Part shown: one piece after another, positions 15,478 to 24,041 of the stretch
Layout of the letters: every line of letters begins with the position of its first letter
Position numbering within the stretch: the stretch's first letter is position 1
From: Clostridium sp. CAG:343
Lineage (GTDB): Bacteria > Bacillota > Clostridia > TANB77 > CAG-508
Direction: 5' to 3'
DNA length: 36,562 nucleotides
Assembly: GCA_000431335.1 (NCBI GenBank)
Contig: FR888019.1
Location: 1 to 36,562 of the forward strand
Notes under the pieces: generated by a model
Databases searched by the model: none
The model's input: the letters and a program-made list of their open reading frames with translations, nothing else
Told to the model about the DNA's origin: nothing
Made by a program: the position numbers and the translations under genes

Positions 15478-16059
15478 CTTTTCTTTTTTATCTATTGTAA
15501 CTTCTTTTTTTAAGTCTTGTTTATCAATAAATCCTTTTTGATATAAATCTTTAACATACATTATAAGTGAAAATACAGTAGCAATTAATGCTAAACAATA
15601 TAATAGAAAGTCAAATTTGCTCCAAAAACCAATTAAATTGAACTGTTTTGCAAGTAGAGAGAATACAATTGCAACATAGAATAAAACAGTAGCAAGTTTT
15701 CCATACCATTTACTATAAACGACAACATCTTTTCCATAAAGGAAAGAAGCACCAACTATCATAATAAATTCTTTTAGTAATACAATAATTAGAATCCAAA
15801 GAGGAATAATACCAATTATAACCAATGAAGTAAGTGTTGATATTTGTGTTAGTTTATCAGCAAGAGGATCCATTAGTTTTCCAAAGTTTGAGATTAAATT
15901 AAATTTTCTCGCTATAAAACCATCAGCAATATCTGTTAAACCAGAAATGGTAAAAAACAAGAATGCTAATATATAGTTACCAGTAAAAATATAAAAAATT
16001 ATAAATGGTATTAATAAAAATCTAATAATAGTAAGTATATTTGGTACATGTTTAAACAT
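15457..16059 (-). CDS. pgsA: Phosphatidylglycerophosphate synthase
   Basis: CDP-diacylglycerol:glycerol-3-phosphate phosphatidyltransferase, the first committed step to phosphatidylglycerol, an integral membrane enzyme. The CDP-alcohol phosphotransferase motif is complete: D43-x2-D46-G-x2-A-R-x8-G60-x3-D64-x3-D68 in DIADGFIARKFN ... GKLMDPLADK. About five membrane segments span the remainder, and the tail is Lys-rich. The ATG at 16059 follows TAGGAG. It lies 9 bases after clpC on the same strand, so both are probably one transcript, and the last codons form part of the shared terminator. Confidence 0.95.
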   Translation of the reverse strand: MFKHVPNILTIIRFLLIPFIIFYIFTGNYILAFLFFTISGLTDIADGFIARKFNLISNFGKLMDPLADKLTQISTLTSLVIIGIIPLWILIIVLLKEFIMIVGASFLYGKDVVVYSKWYGKLATVLFYVAIVFSLLAKQFNLIGFWSKFDFLLYCLALIATVFSLIMYVKDLYQKGFIDKQDLKKEVTIDKKEKKKSSSK

Positions 16060-16068
16060 AATTTTCTC

Positions 16069-18438
16069 CTATTTAACTTCAAATTTTAGTTTATCATTTT
16101 CAAAATCTACTTTTACAGTTTGACCATCTAAAAGTTGACTTCTTAGAATCATTTCAGATAATTCATCTTCAATATATCTTTGAATAGCTCTTCTTAAAGG
16201 TCTTGCTCCAAATTTTATATCAGTTCCTTTTTCTAAAAGATAATTTTTTGCTTTCTTTGTAATATCCATATTTATATCTTTTTCATTTAAAGCTTTTCTA
16301 GTATTTTCTAACATTAAATCAACTATTTTTAAAAGTTGTTCTTTTGTTAGAGAATCAAATTGAATAATTTCATCAACACGGTTAAGAAATTCTGGTCTAA
16401 ATAATTCTTTTAAGCTATCCATTATTTTATTTTTATCAATTGATTGTTTTCCAAAACCAATTGAATTTATATTAGAGTTAGAACCTGCATTAGATGTCAT
16501 AATAATAATTGTGTTAGAGAAACTTACAGTGTTTCCTTGACTATCTGTTAGTTTTCCATCATCTAATACTTGTAATAAAATATTAAATACGTCAGGATGA
16601 GCTTTTTCTATTTCATCTAATAAAATTATAGAATATGGTTTTCTTTTAACTTTATCTGTTAATTGACCAGCATCATCATATCCAACATAACCTGGAGGTG
16701 CACCAATTAATTTAGATGTTGAGTGACTTTCCATGTATTCAGACATATCGATTCTTATTATAGAATCTTCACTTCCAAACATTTCATAAGCTAAACTTTT
16801 AGCAAGTTCAGTTTTACCTACTCCAGTAGGTCCAACAAAGATGAAAGAAGGTGGTCTTTTTGTACTTTGTAACCCGGCTCTATTTCTTCTAATTGCTCTA
16901 GCAACGCTACTAACAGCTTCGTCTTGACCAATAATTCTTTTATGAAGATTAGTTTCTAAGTTTAATAATTTTTGTGTTTCTGCTTCTGTTATTTTTTTAA
17001 CTGGAATTTTTGTCCAGCTTTCAATTACATTAGCAATATCTTGTACATTTAATTGTTTTGGTTTTGCTTTAGCGCTTAATTTATCAATTTCTTCAATTAG
17101 TTGACATTCACGTGTTTTCAAATCTGCGGCTTTCTGATAATCTTCTGTTGAATCAGCAGCGATAACTTCTTCTTTTTCAGATTGAACTTTAGCAAGTTCT
17201 TGTTTTAACATTTCAAGCTTAAATAAATCTTTATTTTCTAAATTTATTCTTGAACAAGCTTCATCTAAAATGTCAATTGCTTTATCAGGTAAAAATCTAT
17301 CATGAATATATTTTTCAGACATAATAACTGCTTGACGAATAATATCTGATGAAATTTTAACTTTATGATATTCTTCATAATATTTTTTAATTCCTTCTAA
17401 TATAACAATAGAATCTTCTATGTTTGGTTCTTCTACTAAAACTTGTTGAAATCTTCTTTCTAGAGCAGAATCTTTTTCAATATATTTTCTATATTCTTTT
17501 AATGTTGTTGTACCAATTAATTGAATTTCTCCATTTGATAATGCAGGTTTTAATATATTTGCAGCATTCATAGAGTGTTCACCATCACCAGCACCGATAA
17601 TATTATGGATTTCATCTATAACCAAGATAATATTTCCATATTCTTTACATTCATCAATAATGCCTTTCATTCTAGATTCAAATTGTCCTCTAAATTGAGT
17701 ACCTGCAATTACAGCAGTCATGTCTAATAAATAAACTTCTTTATTTAAAAGTTTTGCTGGTACATTTTGATTTGCTATTTTTATTGCTAATCCTTGAGCT
17801 ATTGCAGTTTTACCAACGCCAGGTTCACCGATTAAGCATGGATTGTTTTTGGAACGTCTATTTAAAATTTGAACAATTCTTTGTATTTCTTTTTCTCTTC
17901 CAATTACAATGTCTAATTCATTATTTTTAGCTTTATCTGTAAGATTAGTACCAAAGGTATCTAAGAATTTCTTTTTCTTGTTCTGTTTTTTATTTTTCTT
18001 TTTTTCAACTTTTACTTTTCTTCTGCCATCATTTAGTTCTTCAGATTCATCAGAATTACTTTTTGAAGCTTTGTTTGAAAACATGTTAGAGAAGATAGAG
18101 CCTAATGGTATTGCCGCTCCAGAAATTTTTGAAGGTTCATCACTATCTGGATTTTGTTCTTGACTTTCAAATGTAATTGCACCGTCTAAGTTTTCAATGT
18201 CTTCTAAATTTATGTTTTCTGCTAAATCTTTAAATATTGTTTCAAATTGTTTAGTCATATCATTAATGTTAATTTTATCATTAGAAAGGATATTGTTTTG
18301 ATCATGTAATACTTCTGTTGGATTTATTCCTTTTTTCTTTGCACAATCATAACAATAGCCTTCAAGACTTTCCTTTCCATTTTCTATTTTTTTATAAAAA
18401 AGTATTGCTGGATTTTTATTACATTCTGAACATAACAT
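16069..18438 (-). CDS. clpC: ClpC-type AAA+ unfoldase with an N-terminal zinc finger
   Basis: A 789-residue class I Clp ATPase that unfolds proteins for the ClpP protease. In place of the usual double Clp N-domain it begins with a McsA-like zinc finger (C3, C6, C29, C32: CSEC ... CYDC), then a low-complexity linker to about residue 155. AAA-1 has Walker A GEPGVGKTA near 203 and Walker B VIDEIHN near 272. A UVR-type coiled segment lies at about 406-446, and AAA-2 has GPTGVGKTE near 535 and LLDEIEKAHPD. The IGF loop for ClpP binding is present (NSIGFGKQ, about 659), so this is a ClpC/ClpA type, not the disaggregase ClpB. No ctsR, mcsA or mcsB is beside it. pgsA follows by 9 bases. Confidence 0.93.
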   Translation of the reverse strand: MLCSECNKNPAILFYKKIENGKESLEGYCYDCAKKKGINPTEVLHDQNNILSNDKININDMTKQFETIFKDLAENINLEDIENLDGAITFESQEQNPDSDEPSKISGAAIPLGSIFSNMFSNKASKSNSDESEELNDGRRKVKVEKKKNKKQNKKKKFLDTFGTNLTDKAKNNELDIVIGREKEIQRIVQILNRRSKNNPCLIGEPGVGKTAIAQGLAIKIANQNVPAKLLNKEVYLLDMTAVIAGTQFRGQFESRMKGIIDECKEYGNIILVIDEIHNIIGAGDGEHSMNAANILKPALSNGEIQLIGTTTLKEYRKYIEKDSALERRFQQVLVEEPNIEDSIVILEGIKKYYEEYHKVKISSDIIRQAVIMSEKYIHDRFLPDKAIDILDEACSRINLENKDLFKLEMLKQELAKVQSEKEEVIAADSTEDYQKAADLKTRECQLIEEIDKLSAKAKPKQLNVQDIANVIESWTKIPVKKITEAETQKLLNLETNLHKRIIGQDEAVSSVARAIRRNRAGLQSTKRPPSFIFVGPTGVGKTELAKSLAYEMFGSEDSIIRIDMSEYMESHSTSKLIGAPPGYVGYDDAGQLTDKVKRKPYSIILLDEIEKAHPDVFNILLQVLDDGKLTDSQGNTVSFSNTIIIMTSNAGSNSNINSIGFGKQSIDKNKIMDSLKELFRPEFLNRVDEIIQFDSLTKEQLLKIVDLMLENTRKALNEKDINMDITKKAKNYLLEKGTDIKFGARPLRRAIQRYIEDELSEMILRSQLLDGQTVKVDFENDKLKFEVK

Positions 18439-18477
18439 ACTTTAAATTCCTCATTTCTATTAAAATTAATTTATATT

Positions 18478-18506
18478 ATAATATCGCAAAAATAGGGAAT
18501 AGTCAA
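18478..18506 (-). promoter_or_regulatory. Promoter of clpC-pgsA
   Basis: On the minus strand TTGACT (18501-18506) and TATTAT (18478-18483) are 17 bases apart. No CtsR-type heptad repeat is seen. Confidence 0.65.
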
Positions 18507-18519
18507 TAATTTTTCGAAT

Positions 18520-18550
18520 AATAATAGCAGGGAATTTCCCTGCTATTATT
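18520..18550 (-). terminator. Terminator of the beta-propeller/DUF4190 operon
   Basis: Arms of 15 bases (18520-18534 with 18536-18550) are perfectly inverse. The T tract on the minus strand is short, so the strength is uncertain. Confidence 0.6.
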
Positions 18551-18560
18551 TAAATTATTT

Positions 18561-18821
18561 TTAATACATATTTGCTAAAACTAATAGTAAAATCATTCCT
18601 ATATACATAAATGCAAATAATGCTAATCCGATAATACCTGTTATCATTCCAGCTTTTCCTATTTTACTGCCTGTCCTTCTTGAAGATTTTACTCCAAATA
18701 CAATAGCAACAATTCCTGTTGGTAATGTAATATACCAAAATAAAGCAGTGACAATAGATATTATACCTAAAACGAGTGATACTATATGCATAACAGATTT
18801 ATTTGTATTATTTTCTTCCAT
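18561..18821 (-). CDS. DUF4190-type small membrane protein
   Basis: An 86-residue protein with two hydrophobic hairpins (about residues 12-40 and 58-85) around a short polar loop KSSRRTGSKIGKAG. This is the layout of DUF4190 proteins, where a G-rich repeat links the membrane segments. No function is known. The frame extends to a GTG at 18836, but that codon adjoins the ribosome site GGAGG, so the ATG at 18821 is the start. It follows the beta-propeller gene by 18 bases and shares its operon and terminator. Confidence 0.75.
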   Translation of the reverse strand: MEENNTNKSVMHIVSLVLGIISIVTALFWYITLPTGIVAIVFGVKSSRRTGSKIGKAGMITGIIGLALFAFMYIGMILLLVLANMY

Positions 18822-18839
18822 AACAATAACCTCCACTTT

Positions 18840-20870
18840 TTATTTTATTTTTAATTCATCAATTAGTTCTAAAGTATCAAGATTATTTACTTTTATTGCT
18901 GTTTCAGATATAGTATATAAATTATTATCTATGTACAATCCTCTCAATAATTTAGAATTATTGTAGTTATAACTATATGACGATTTATTTTTATTTTTTT
19001 GTGAAGTTTCATGAGTTATAACTCCTTTTAAATTGAATCCATCATTTATATTTATTTTATATACAAAGTAGCCTTCTGAAACATAAGATTTATTATAATT
19101 TGTATATGAATCGACAATAGAAGAATAAGAATCAATTGAAGAGTCTATTTCAAAATCTTCACTATAATTATTAACAGGTATTGCTAATAATTGTTTTTCT
19201 TTAGAGAATAGTAACGCTTTTGGATTAGTTAAAATTGCTGATGTCGTTCTGCTATCTCCTATTATAGTTTGAGATAATTGTGTAGGATTATTAACATCAG
19301 ATACATCAAACAATGCCATTTTCATTCCTGTTATTTTTGATGTTGTAGATGTTACTTTTCCAATTGAATTTTTATTGACAATTTCTTCAGTTTCCATTCC
19401 GATACCTATTAAATGATTTTCATCGTATGGATGTAGATATGTACTATATCCTGGTATATGTAATTCTCCTAATACTGTTGGTTTTGTTTCATTACTTAAA
19501 TCAATTACAAATAAAGGATCAACTGTTTTATAAGTTACTAAATAAGCTTTATTTCCCATGAATCTTGAAGAGTACATTTTTTCACCTTTTGCAACATGAT
19601 TAGAAATTCCTATTTGTTTTAAATTTTCATCAAATATTGCAATTTTGGCTCCATCATTATCATATAGAGCAATTCTTAAGTGACCATTTTGTTCATCTAA
19701 AGAATATTGATTTATTGTTTTTCCTATTATTTTATTTTTTGTATTATAGGATACTTTACCATCTCCTGAAATATCAAATTTATATATTTCTGTATAGTAA
19801 TCATTTGAATAATCATAATCATCATTATAAGTTAATACTCCTAAAATACCTTTTAATCCAAATAATTTGCTTATAGGGGGAATACTATCAGTATAGTCAT
19901 ATTTTTGATCTAATAAATAAATACTATTTTCTGATACGTAAGCATTTGAAATATCAATTAAATAAGAGCTTACATTTATATTTGCTTTTACATCATCTAA
20001 GTCAACTACTGAAATAAGAGTTTGTTTTGTTGTTTGTACATCTTTTAAATATTTAATGTTTTTAAGAGATATTTCTTGCTCATTATTATCTTCTTTATAG
20101 GCTCTAACAATTTTATCATTTTCCTCTCTCAAGTTTCCTGAGGCAATAACATACAATTTATTATTTATGCATCTAGAGGTATAATATGATTCATATAATT
20201 CATAACTCTTAACTAGAGTAGGTTTTGACTTTGTTGATATATTATAAATTTTTACAATGGTATTGCTACTATTATTGTAGTTATAATAATATGAATAAGA
20301 AGTCGAACTAGTATTTTTAGTAGATATAACTACTAACTCATTTTTATATAAAATTAAATCTTCTGGGACACTTCCATCATTTGATTTTATAGTAGCTTCA
20401 ATTTTAATATTTTCTGGGTTTATTACATTTGTTATTATTACATTGCTGTTAGATATTGAATAAATATAGTCACCATCTGTTTTGGTAATATCAGCCTCAT
20501 CAACATTTTCAACCTGAATGTTAGTAGTTGAGTAGTCTTTGGAAGAAGATGTTTTTTCAGAGTTATCTGAAAACGCTGAACTATCACCTGCAGTTATAGA
20601 GTCAATAGATAATTCTGCACTATTCATAGTTTTGGTATTAGTATAACTATAATAGTAAGGACTATTAACTAAAAGACTAAAAGGCATAGTAACAATGTTT
20701 ATAAACAGATCTTTTATAGTTGGATCATCACTATCATATATTTTTGATAATTCTTTATCAGATTTTATTGTTTTTAATTCTGTATTATCATTAGAAAACA
20801 GTAAAAAGGCAATAATGAAAAATATAATTATTAGAATAGATATTATAGCAATTTTTAGTTTTTTTCTCAT
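18840..20870 (-). CDS. Membrane-anchored beta-propeller protein
   Basis: A 676-residue extracytoplasmic protein of the beta-propeller family distantly related to WD40 (Beta_propel type). A single hydrophobic anchor spans about residues 7-26. The family landmark NIQVENVDEADITKTDGDYI lies near residue 115 and is followed by repeated four-stranded blades through to the C-terminus, such as YLVTYKTVDPLFVIDLSNE and HPYDENHLIGIGMETE. The protein is rich in Ser, Tyr and Asn. Its function is unknown. A strong AAAAGGAGG precedes the ATG. A DUF4190 gene follows closely on the same strand. Confidence 0.85.
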   Translation of the reverse strand: MRKKLKIAIISILIIIFFIIAFLLFSNDNTELKTIKSDKELSKIYDSDDPTIKDLFINIVTMPFSLLVNSPYYYSYTNTKTMNSAELSIDSITAGDSSAFSDNSEKTSSSKDYSTTNIQVENVDEADITKTDGDYIYSISNSNVIITNVINPENIKIEATIKSNDGSVPEDLILYKNELVVISTKNTSSTSYSYYYNYNNSSNTIVKIYNISTKSKPTLVKSYELYESYYTSRCINNKLYVIASGNLREENDKIVRAYKEDNNEQEISLKNIKYLKDVQTTKQTLISVVDLDDVKANINVSSYLIDISNAYVSENSIYLLDQKYDYTDSIPPISKLFGLKGILGVLTYNDDYDYSNDYYTEIYKFDISGDGKVSYNTKNKIIGKTINQYSLDEQNGHLRIALYDNDGAKIAIFDENLKQIGISNHVAKGEKMYSSRFMGNKAYLVTYKTVDPLFVIDLSNETKPTVLGELHIPGYSTYLHPYDENHLIGIGMETEEIVNKNSIGKVTSTTSKITGMKMALFDVSDVNNPTQLSQTIIGDSRTTSAILTNPKALLFSKEKQLLAIPVNNYSEDFEIDSSIDSYSSIVDSYTNYNKSYVSEGYFVYKININDGFNLKGVITHETSQKNKNKSSYSYNYNNSKLLRGLYIDNNLYTISETAIKVNNLDTLELIDELKIK

Positions 20871-20901
20871 AAAAAATCCTCCTTTTATTTTATATACTTA
20901 T

Positions 20902-20930
20902 ATCATATCCTTTTTAAAAAAATAAATCAA
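20902..20930 (-). promoter_or_regulatory. Promoter of the beta-propeller gene
   Basis: On the minus strand TTGATT (20925-20930) and TATGAT (20902-20907) are 17 bases apart. Confidence 0.55.
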
Positions 20931-20953
20931 TACGAAACTTAAATAAAAAAATA

Positions 20954-20982
20954 TTGATAAATAAAAATATCAATGATATAAT
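20954..20982 (+). promoter_or_regulatory. Promoter with overlapping inverted repeat
   Basis: TTGATA (20954-20959) and TATAAT (20977-20982) are 17 bases apart. An inverted repeat ATTGATA ... TATCAAT (20953-20959 and 20968-20974) covers the -35 box and most of the spacer, a typical operator position. Confidence 0.6.
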
Positions 20983-21016
20983 AAAATTGTGAAATTTATA
21001 AATAAGAGGTCAAAAG

Positions 21017-21880
21017 ATGAATGTAACATTACCAGAGAAAAATAAATTAAAAAAGAAACAAATAATTATATATACTTCTATAATAATTGTATGTATTATA
21101 TGTCTTGTTACAGCTTTCTATGTTCAGTTTTATGCAAGAATCAGTTTTAGTGAATTATTAGGTATATCAGAAAAAAAACAATTTGGAAATAAAACAGAAG
21201 AAGAAATAGAAGAATTGAAATCAGATTTTAATAAAGTATTTATTAATAATATTGAAGAAGATAATGGAGATAATGACAATAAAAAATCTGATAAAAATCA
21301 AAAATTAGTTTATACACAATATGAAAAAAAGGAGTCTAATACTAATAATTATGATTTAGAAATACATATTCCACATATTAATATAAAAAGTGAAATTGTG
21401 GATGAATATAATAAAGAAATTGAAGATATTTTTGTAAATAAGGCTAGAAATGTTTTACAAAGTGAGAATAAAAATATTATTTATACAGTGGAATATGTAG
21501 CAAATGTACAAGATGACATTTTATCTTTAATGATAAGATCAAATTTAAAAGAAGGCGTAAGTGCACAAAGAATAATAATACAGACTTATAATTATGATTT
21601 GAGAAACAATAAGGAAATTAATTTAGAAGAGGTTCTAAAAATAAAAAATATAGATAAATCAGAATTGCAAGGCAAAATTACAGATTCAATTAAGACAGAA
21701 CAAAAGAAAGTAGAAGATTTAGAAAAATTAGGATATAATGTATATAGTAGAGATGTTTCAAATGATATGTATAAGATAGAAAATTCAAAAGAATTTTATT
21801 TAACAAATGATACATTATATATAATTTATGCTTATGGAAATGATAATTTTACAAGTGAAATTGATTTAATTGTTATATAA
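21017..21880 (+). CDS. Membrane-anchored protein, possibly DUF3298/RsiV-like
   Basis: A 287-residue protein with a short cytoplasmic head, one membrane segment at about residues 15-38, an acidic linker rich in Asp, Asn and Lys at about 60-100, and an extracytoplasmic alpha/beta domain. The domain layout (LEIHIPHINIKSEIVDEYNKEI, then an RSNLKEG-type strand and EINLEEVL) resembles the DUF4163/DUF3298 region of RsiV and PdaC. The assignment is by general pattern, so a plain membrane-anchored protein of unknown function is the safe reading. GAGG lies upstream of the ATG at 21017. It is a single gene with its own promoter and terminator. Confidence 0.6.
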   Translation: MNVTLPEKNKLKKKQIIIYTSIIIVCIICLVTAFYVQFYARISFSELLGISEKKQFGNKTEEEIEELKSDFNKVFINNIEEDNGDNDNKKSDKNQKLVYTQYEKKESNTNNYDLEIHIPHINIKSEIVDEYNKEIEDIFVNKARNVLQSENKNIIYTVEYVANVQDDILSLMIRSNLKEGVSAQRIIIQTYNYDLRNNKEINLEEVLKIKNIDKSELQGKITDSIKTEQKKVEDLEKLGYNVYSRDVSNDMYKIENSKEFYLTNDTLYIIYAYGNDNFTSEIDLIVI

Positions 21881-21883
21881 TCT

Positions 21884-21925
21884 AAAAGAAAAAGAACATA
21901 TATTTATATATGCTCTTTTTCTTTT
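21884..21925 (+). terminator. Terminator after the RsiV-like gene
   Basis: A long hairpin with A-rich left arm (from 21884) and T-rich right arm (to 21925) and a TATATA-type centre directly follows the stop at 21880. The next 100 bases hold only a small hairpin (ATCAGTA with TACTGAT, 21956-21973). Confidence 0.75.
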
Positions 21926-22031
21926 GAAAATAAAAGGGGATGTTTTTTATTTTAAATCAGTATCTGTACTGATTATGTTTGTATTTTAACAATGTTTTTT
22001 GTCCATTGTGTGAACTAAAAGTGAAAAAACA

Positions 22032-22063
22032 AAAAACTTAGCATTATTTTTTGCTAAGTTTTT
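22032..22063. terminator. Terminator of htrA
   Basis: A perfect 12-bp stem (22032-22043 with 22052-22063) has an 8-base loop and A and T runs on its two sides, so it can act in both directions. Confidence 0.8.
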
Positions 22064-22069
22064 ATTTGG

Positions 22070-23341
22070 TTAAGGTTGTTCACCTAAAGTTATAGTTAAA
22101 TCTTTTTCTTGACCATTGCGATTTACTTTTATTTTCATTTCATCACCAATTTTATGAGAATTTTTTATTTTATTTAATTCATCCATTTTTGTTATTTTTT
22201 GTCCATCTGCTTCAATAATTACATCTCCGATTTTTATACCAGCTTTTTCTCCAGCAGAGAAATCTTCAATAGATTTTACATAGACACCAACAACTAAGTT
22301 ATTAGCTTTTGCTGTTTGTTCATTTAAATCCATACCAGAGATACCAATATAAGGTCTTTTTACTTTACTATATTGAATTAATTGTGATGTTATATCTGTT
22401 GTAGAATTAATTGGAATAGCAAATCCCATTCCTTCAATTCCTGTTCCAGAAAGTTTTAAAGTATTGATACCAATTACTTTTCCTTCACTATTTACTAAAG
22501 CACCACCACTATTACCAGAGTTAATAGCAGCATCTGTTTGAATTAAAGTAAATTGTTTTCCTTCTGAATCAGTTACTTCTCTATTAACAGCACTAACAAC
22601 ACCACAGGTAATGCTACTTTGCATACCAAGAGGGTTTCCAACAGCCATTGCAAATTCACCAACTTTTATATTGTCAGAGTCAGCAAATTCGGCCTTTGGT
22701 AATCCAGTTTTTTCAATTTTTATTACTGCTAAATCAGTTTGTTCATCTTTTCCAACGATTTTTGCTTCATATTCTGTGTCATCATTAAACAATGTAACTG
22801 TTACTTTTGTAGCTTCTGAAACTTCATAATAAGATTCAGAAGAAGAGGTTGCAACAATATGATTATTAGTTAAAATATATCCATCTTCACTAATAATAAT
22901 TCCAGAACCACTTGCAGTTGCTGTAGAAGTTTGAGTTTGTTTACCAAACATAGAAATTAAAGAATTTACATTATATTCAACTTTAATTCCAACGATTGAA
23001 GGCAATATTTTATTAGCAGCATAAATAGAAGTATCTGAGTAATTTGATAATGAAGTTTGGCTAACATATCCTTGAGAAGATAAATTAGAAGAGTTTGAAG
23101 TATTAGAAGAAGTATCTAGTAATTTATTCCTTATAGAGGGTATTCCAAAACAAGCTCCAATTACAACTGTACAGCCTAAAACTCCGCTAACAAAAGGTAA
23201 TAAAAAGTTTCTTCCAAAACTAACTTTACTTTTGCCTTTTTTTTCTGTTTCATATGTTACTTTATATGAATTTGAATTTTGAACTGTTTTAAAATCCTTT
23301 CCTTTTTCTTGATTTTGTTGATTTTTATTATTATTTTCCAT
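22070..23341 (-). CDS. htrA: HtrA/DegP-type membrane serine protease with PDZ domain
   Basis: A 423-residue surface quality-control protease that degrades misfolded exported proteins. A Lys/Gln-rich cytoplasmic head of about 50 residues precedes one membrane segment (about 55-75). The trypsin-like domain has the complete triad: H161 (TNNHIVA), D203 (DLAVIKI) and S278 (GNSGGALVN). A C-terminal PDZ domain at about 325-415 (GVYVKSIEDFSAGEKAGIKIGD) binds substrate ends. A longer frame runs to 23749, but it crosses the promoter region, and AGGAGG directly before the ATG at 23341 sets the start. It is divergent from the pilin-like gene. Confidence 0.95.
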   Translation of the reverse strand: MENNNKNQQNQEKGKDFKTVQNSNSYKVTYETEKKGKSKVSFGRNFLLPFVSGVLGCTVVIGACFGIPSIRNKLLDTSSNTSNSSNLSSQGYVSQTSLSNYSDTSIYAANKILPSIVGIKVEYNVNSLISMFGKQTQTSTATASGSGIIISEDGYILTNNHIVATSSSESYYEVSEATKVTVTLFNDDTEYEAKIVGKDEQTDLAVIKIEKTGLPKAEFADSDNIKVGEFAMAVGNPLGMQSSITCGVVSAVNREVTDSEGKQFTLIQTDAAINSGNSGGALVNSEGKVIGINTLKLSGTGIEGMGFAIPINSTTDITSQLIQYSKVKRPYIGISGMDLNEQTAKANNLVVGVYVKSIEDFSAGEKAGIKIGDVIIEADGQKITKMDELNKIKNSHKIGDEMKIKVNRNGQEKDLTITLGEQP

Positions 23342-23374
23342 TTTTTTACCTCCTGAAAAATTATATTTACTAAT

Positions 23375-23407
23375 ATAGTATCCTATTGTTTTTATATGAT
23401 ACAATAG
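23375..23407 (-). promoter_or_regulatory. Possible htrA promoter with inverted repeat
   Basis: On the minus strand TTGTAT (23399-23404) and TACTAT (23375-23380) are 18 bases apart. An inverted repeat CTATTGT/ACAATAG (23383-23389 and 23401-23407) spans the -35 region and could be a regulator site. Confidence 0.45.
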
Positions 23408-23466
23408 ATTTGTGAAGCTTTTGTGAAAAAATGCAAAAATATGAATTAATTTATTAAAAAATTCTA

Positions 23467-23495
23467 TTGAAAAAAATAGAGGAAAAATATATAAT
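23467..23495 (+). promoter_or_regulatory. Promoter of the pilin-like gene
   Basis: TTGAAA (23467-23472) and TATAAT (23490-23495) with a 17-base spacer. Confidence 0.6.
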
Positions 23496-23525
23496 ATTAC
23501 TAATAAAAAATAAAGGATGGTAGAT

Positions 23526-24029
23526 ATGAAAAAAAATAAAAATAGAGGAATAACATTAGCAAGTTTAGTTATAACAATTATAGTTTTATTAATTATTGCT
23601 GGAATATCAGTGTATAGTGGAACTGATATTATAAAAAGGGCTAAATTAGAAGAATTAAAAACAAATATGTTACTAATTGAAACAAAAGCAAAAGAATGTG
23701 TAGAAAATGCTAATTTTAAGTTAGGAAAAACAGATAATTTAGGTGACACTGAAAAAACAACTAGGATTAATGAAGCTAAAAAAGAATTAAAGGGAATAGA
23801 GATAACTGAAGCAGATAATATAAATATTGAACTAAAAGACTATAATTATTATTATAAATTAACAGAAGATAATTTAAAGGATATGGGACTTTCAAATATA
23901 AAATTAAGTGATACAGATGAATTATATATTGTAAAATATGATATACAAAATGCAAAAGTAGAAATATATAATACAAAGGGATATGAAGGAAAATATTCTT
24001 TAACAGATATAGAACAAATTGAAAAATAA
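23526..24029 (+). CDS. Type IV pilin-like protein with prepilin-type N-terminus
   Basis: A 167-residue protein whose N-terminus looks like a prepilin: a short basic leader ending in Gly8, then ITLASLVITIIVLLIIAGIS as the hydrophobic helix. Cleavage would fall between G8 and I9. Position +5 of the mature protein is Ser rather than the Glu of classical pilins. The remainder is a charged, mostly alpha/beta domain with no recognised family. The ATG at 23526 is preferred over 23517 because of spacing from AAAGGA. No pilus assembly genes are in the window. rnhB starts 12 bases downstream, so the two may be co-transcribed. Confidence 0.7.
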   Translation: MKKNKNRGITLASLVITIIVLLIIAGISVYSGTDIIKRAKLEELKTNMLLIETKAKECVENANFKLGKTDNLGDTEKTTRINEAKKELKGIEITEADNINIELKDYNYYYKLTEDNLKDMGLSNIKLSDTDELYIVKYDIQNAKVEIYNTKGYEGKYSLTDIEQIEK

Positions 24030-24041
24030 AGGTAAAAGAAA

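Noticed and set aside
23342..23749. A 136-residue N-terminal extension of htrA
   Set aside because: It runs through the promoter region and antisense to the pilin-like gene. AGGAGG at 23350 sets the real start.
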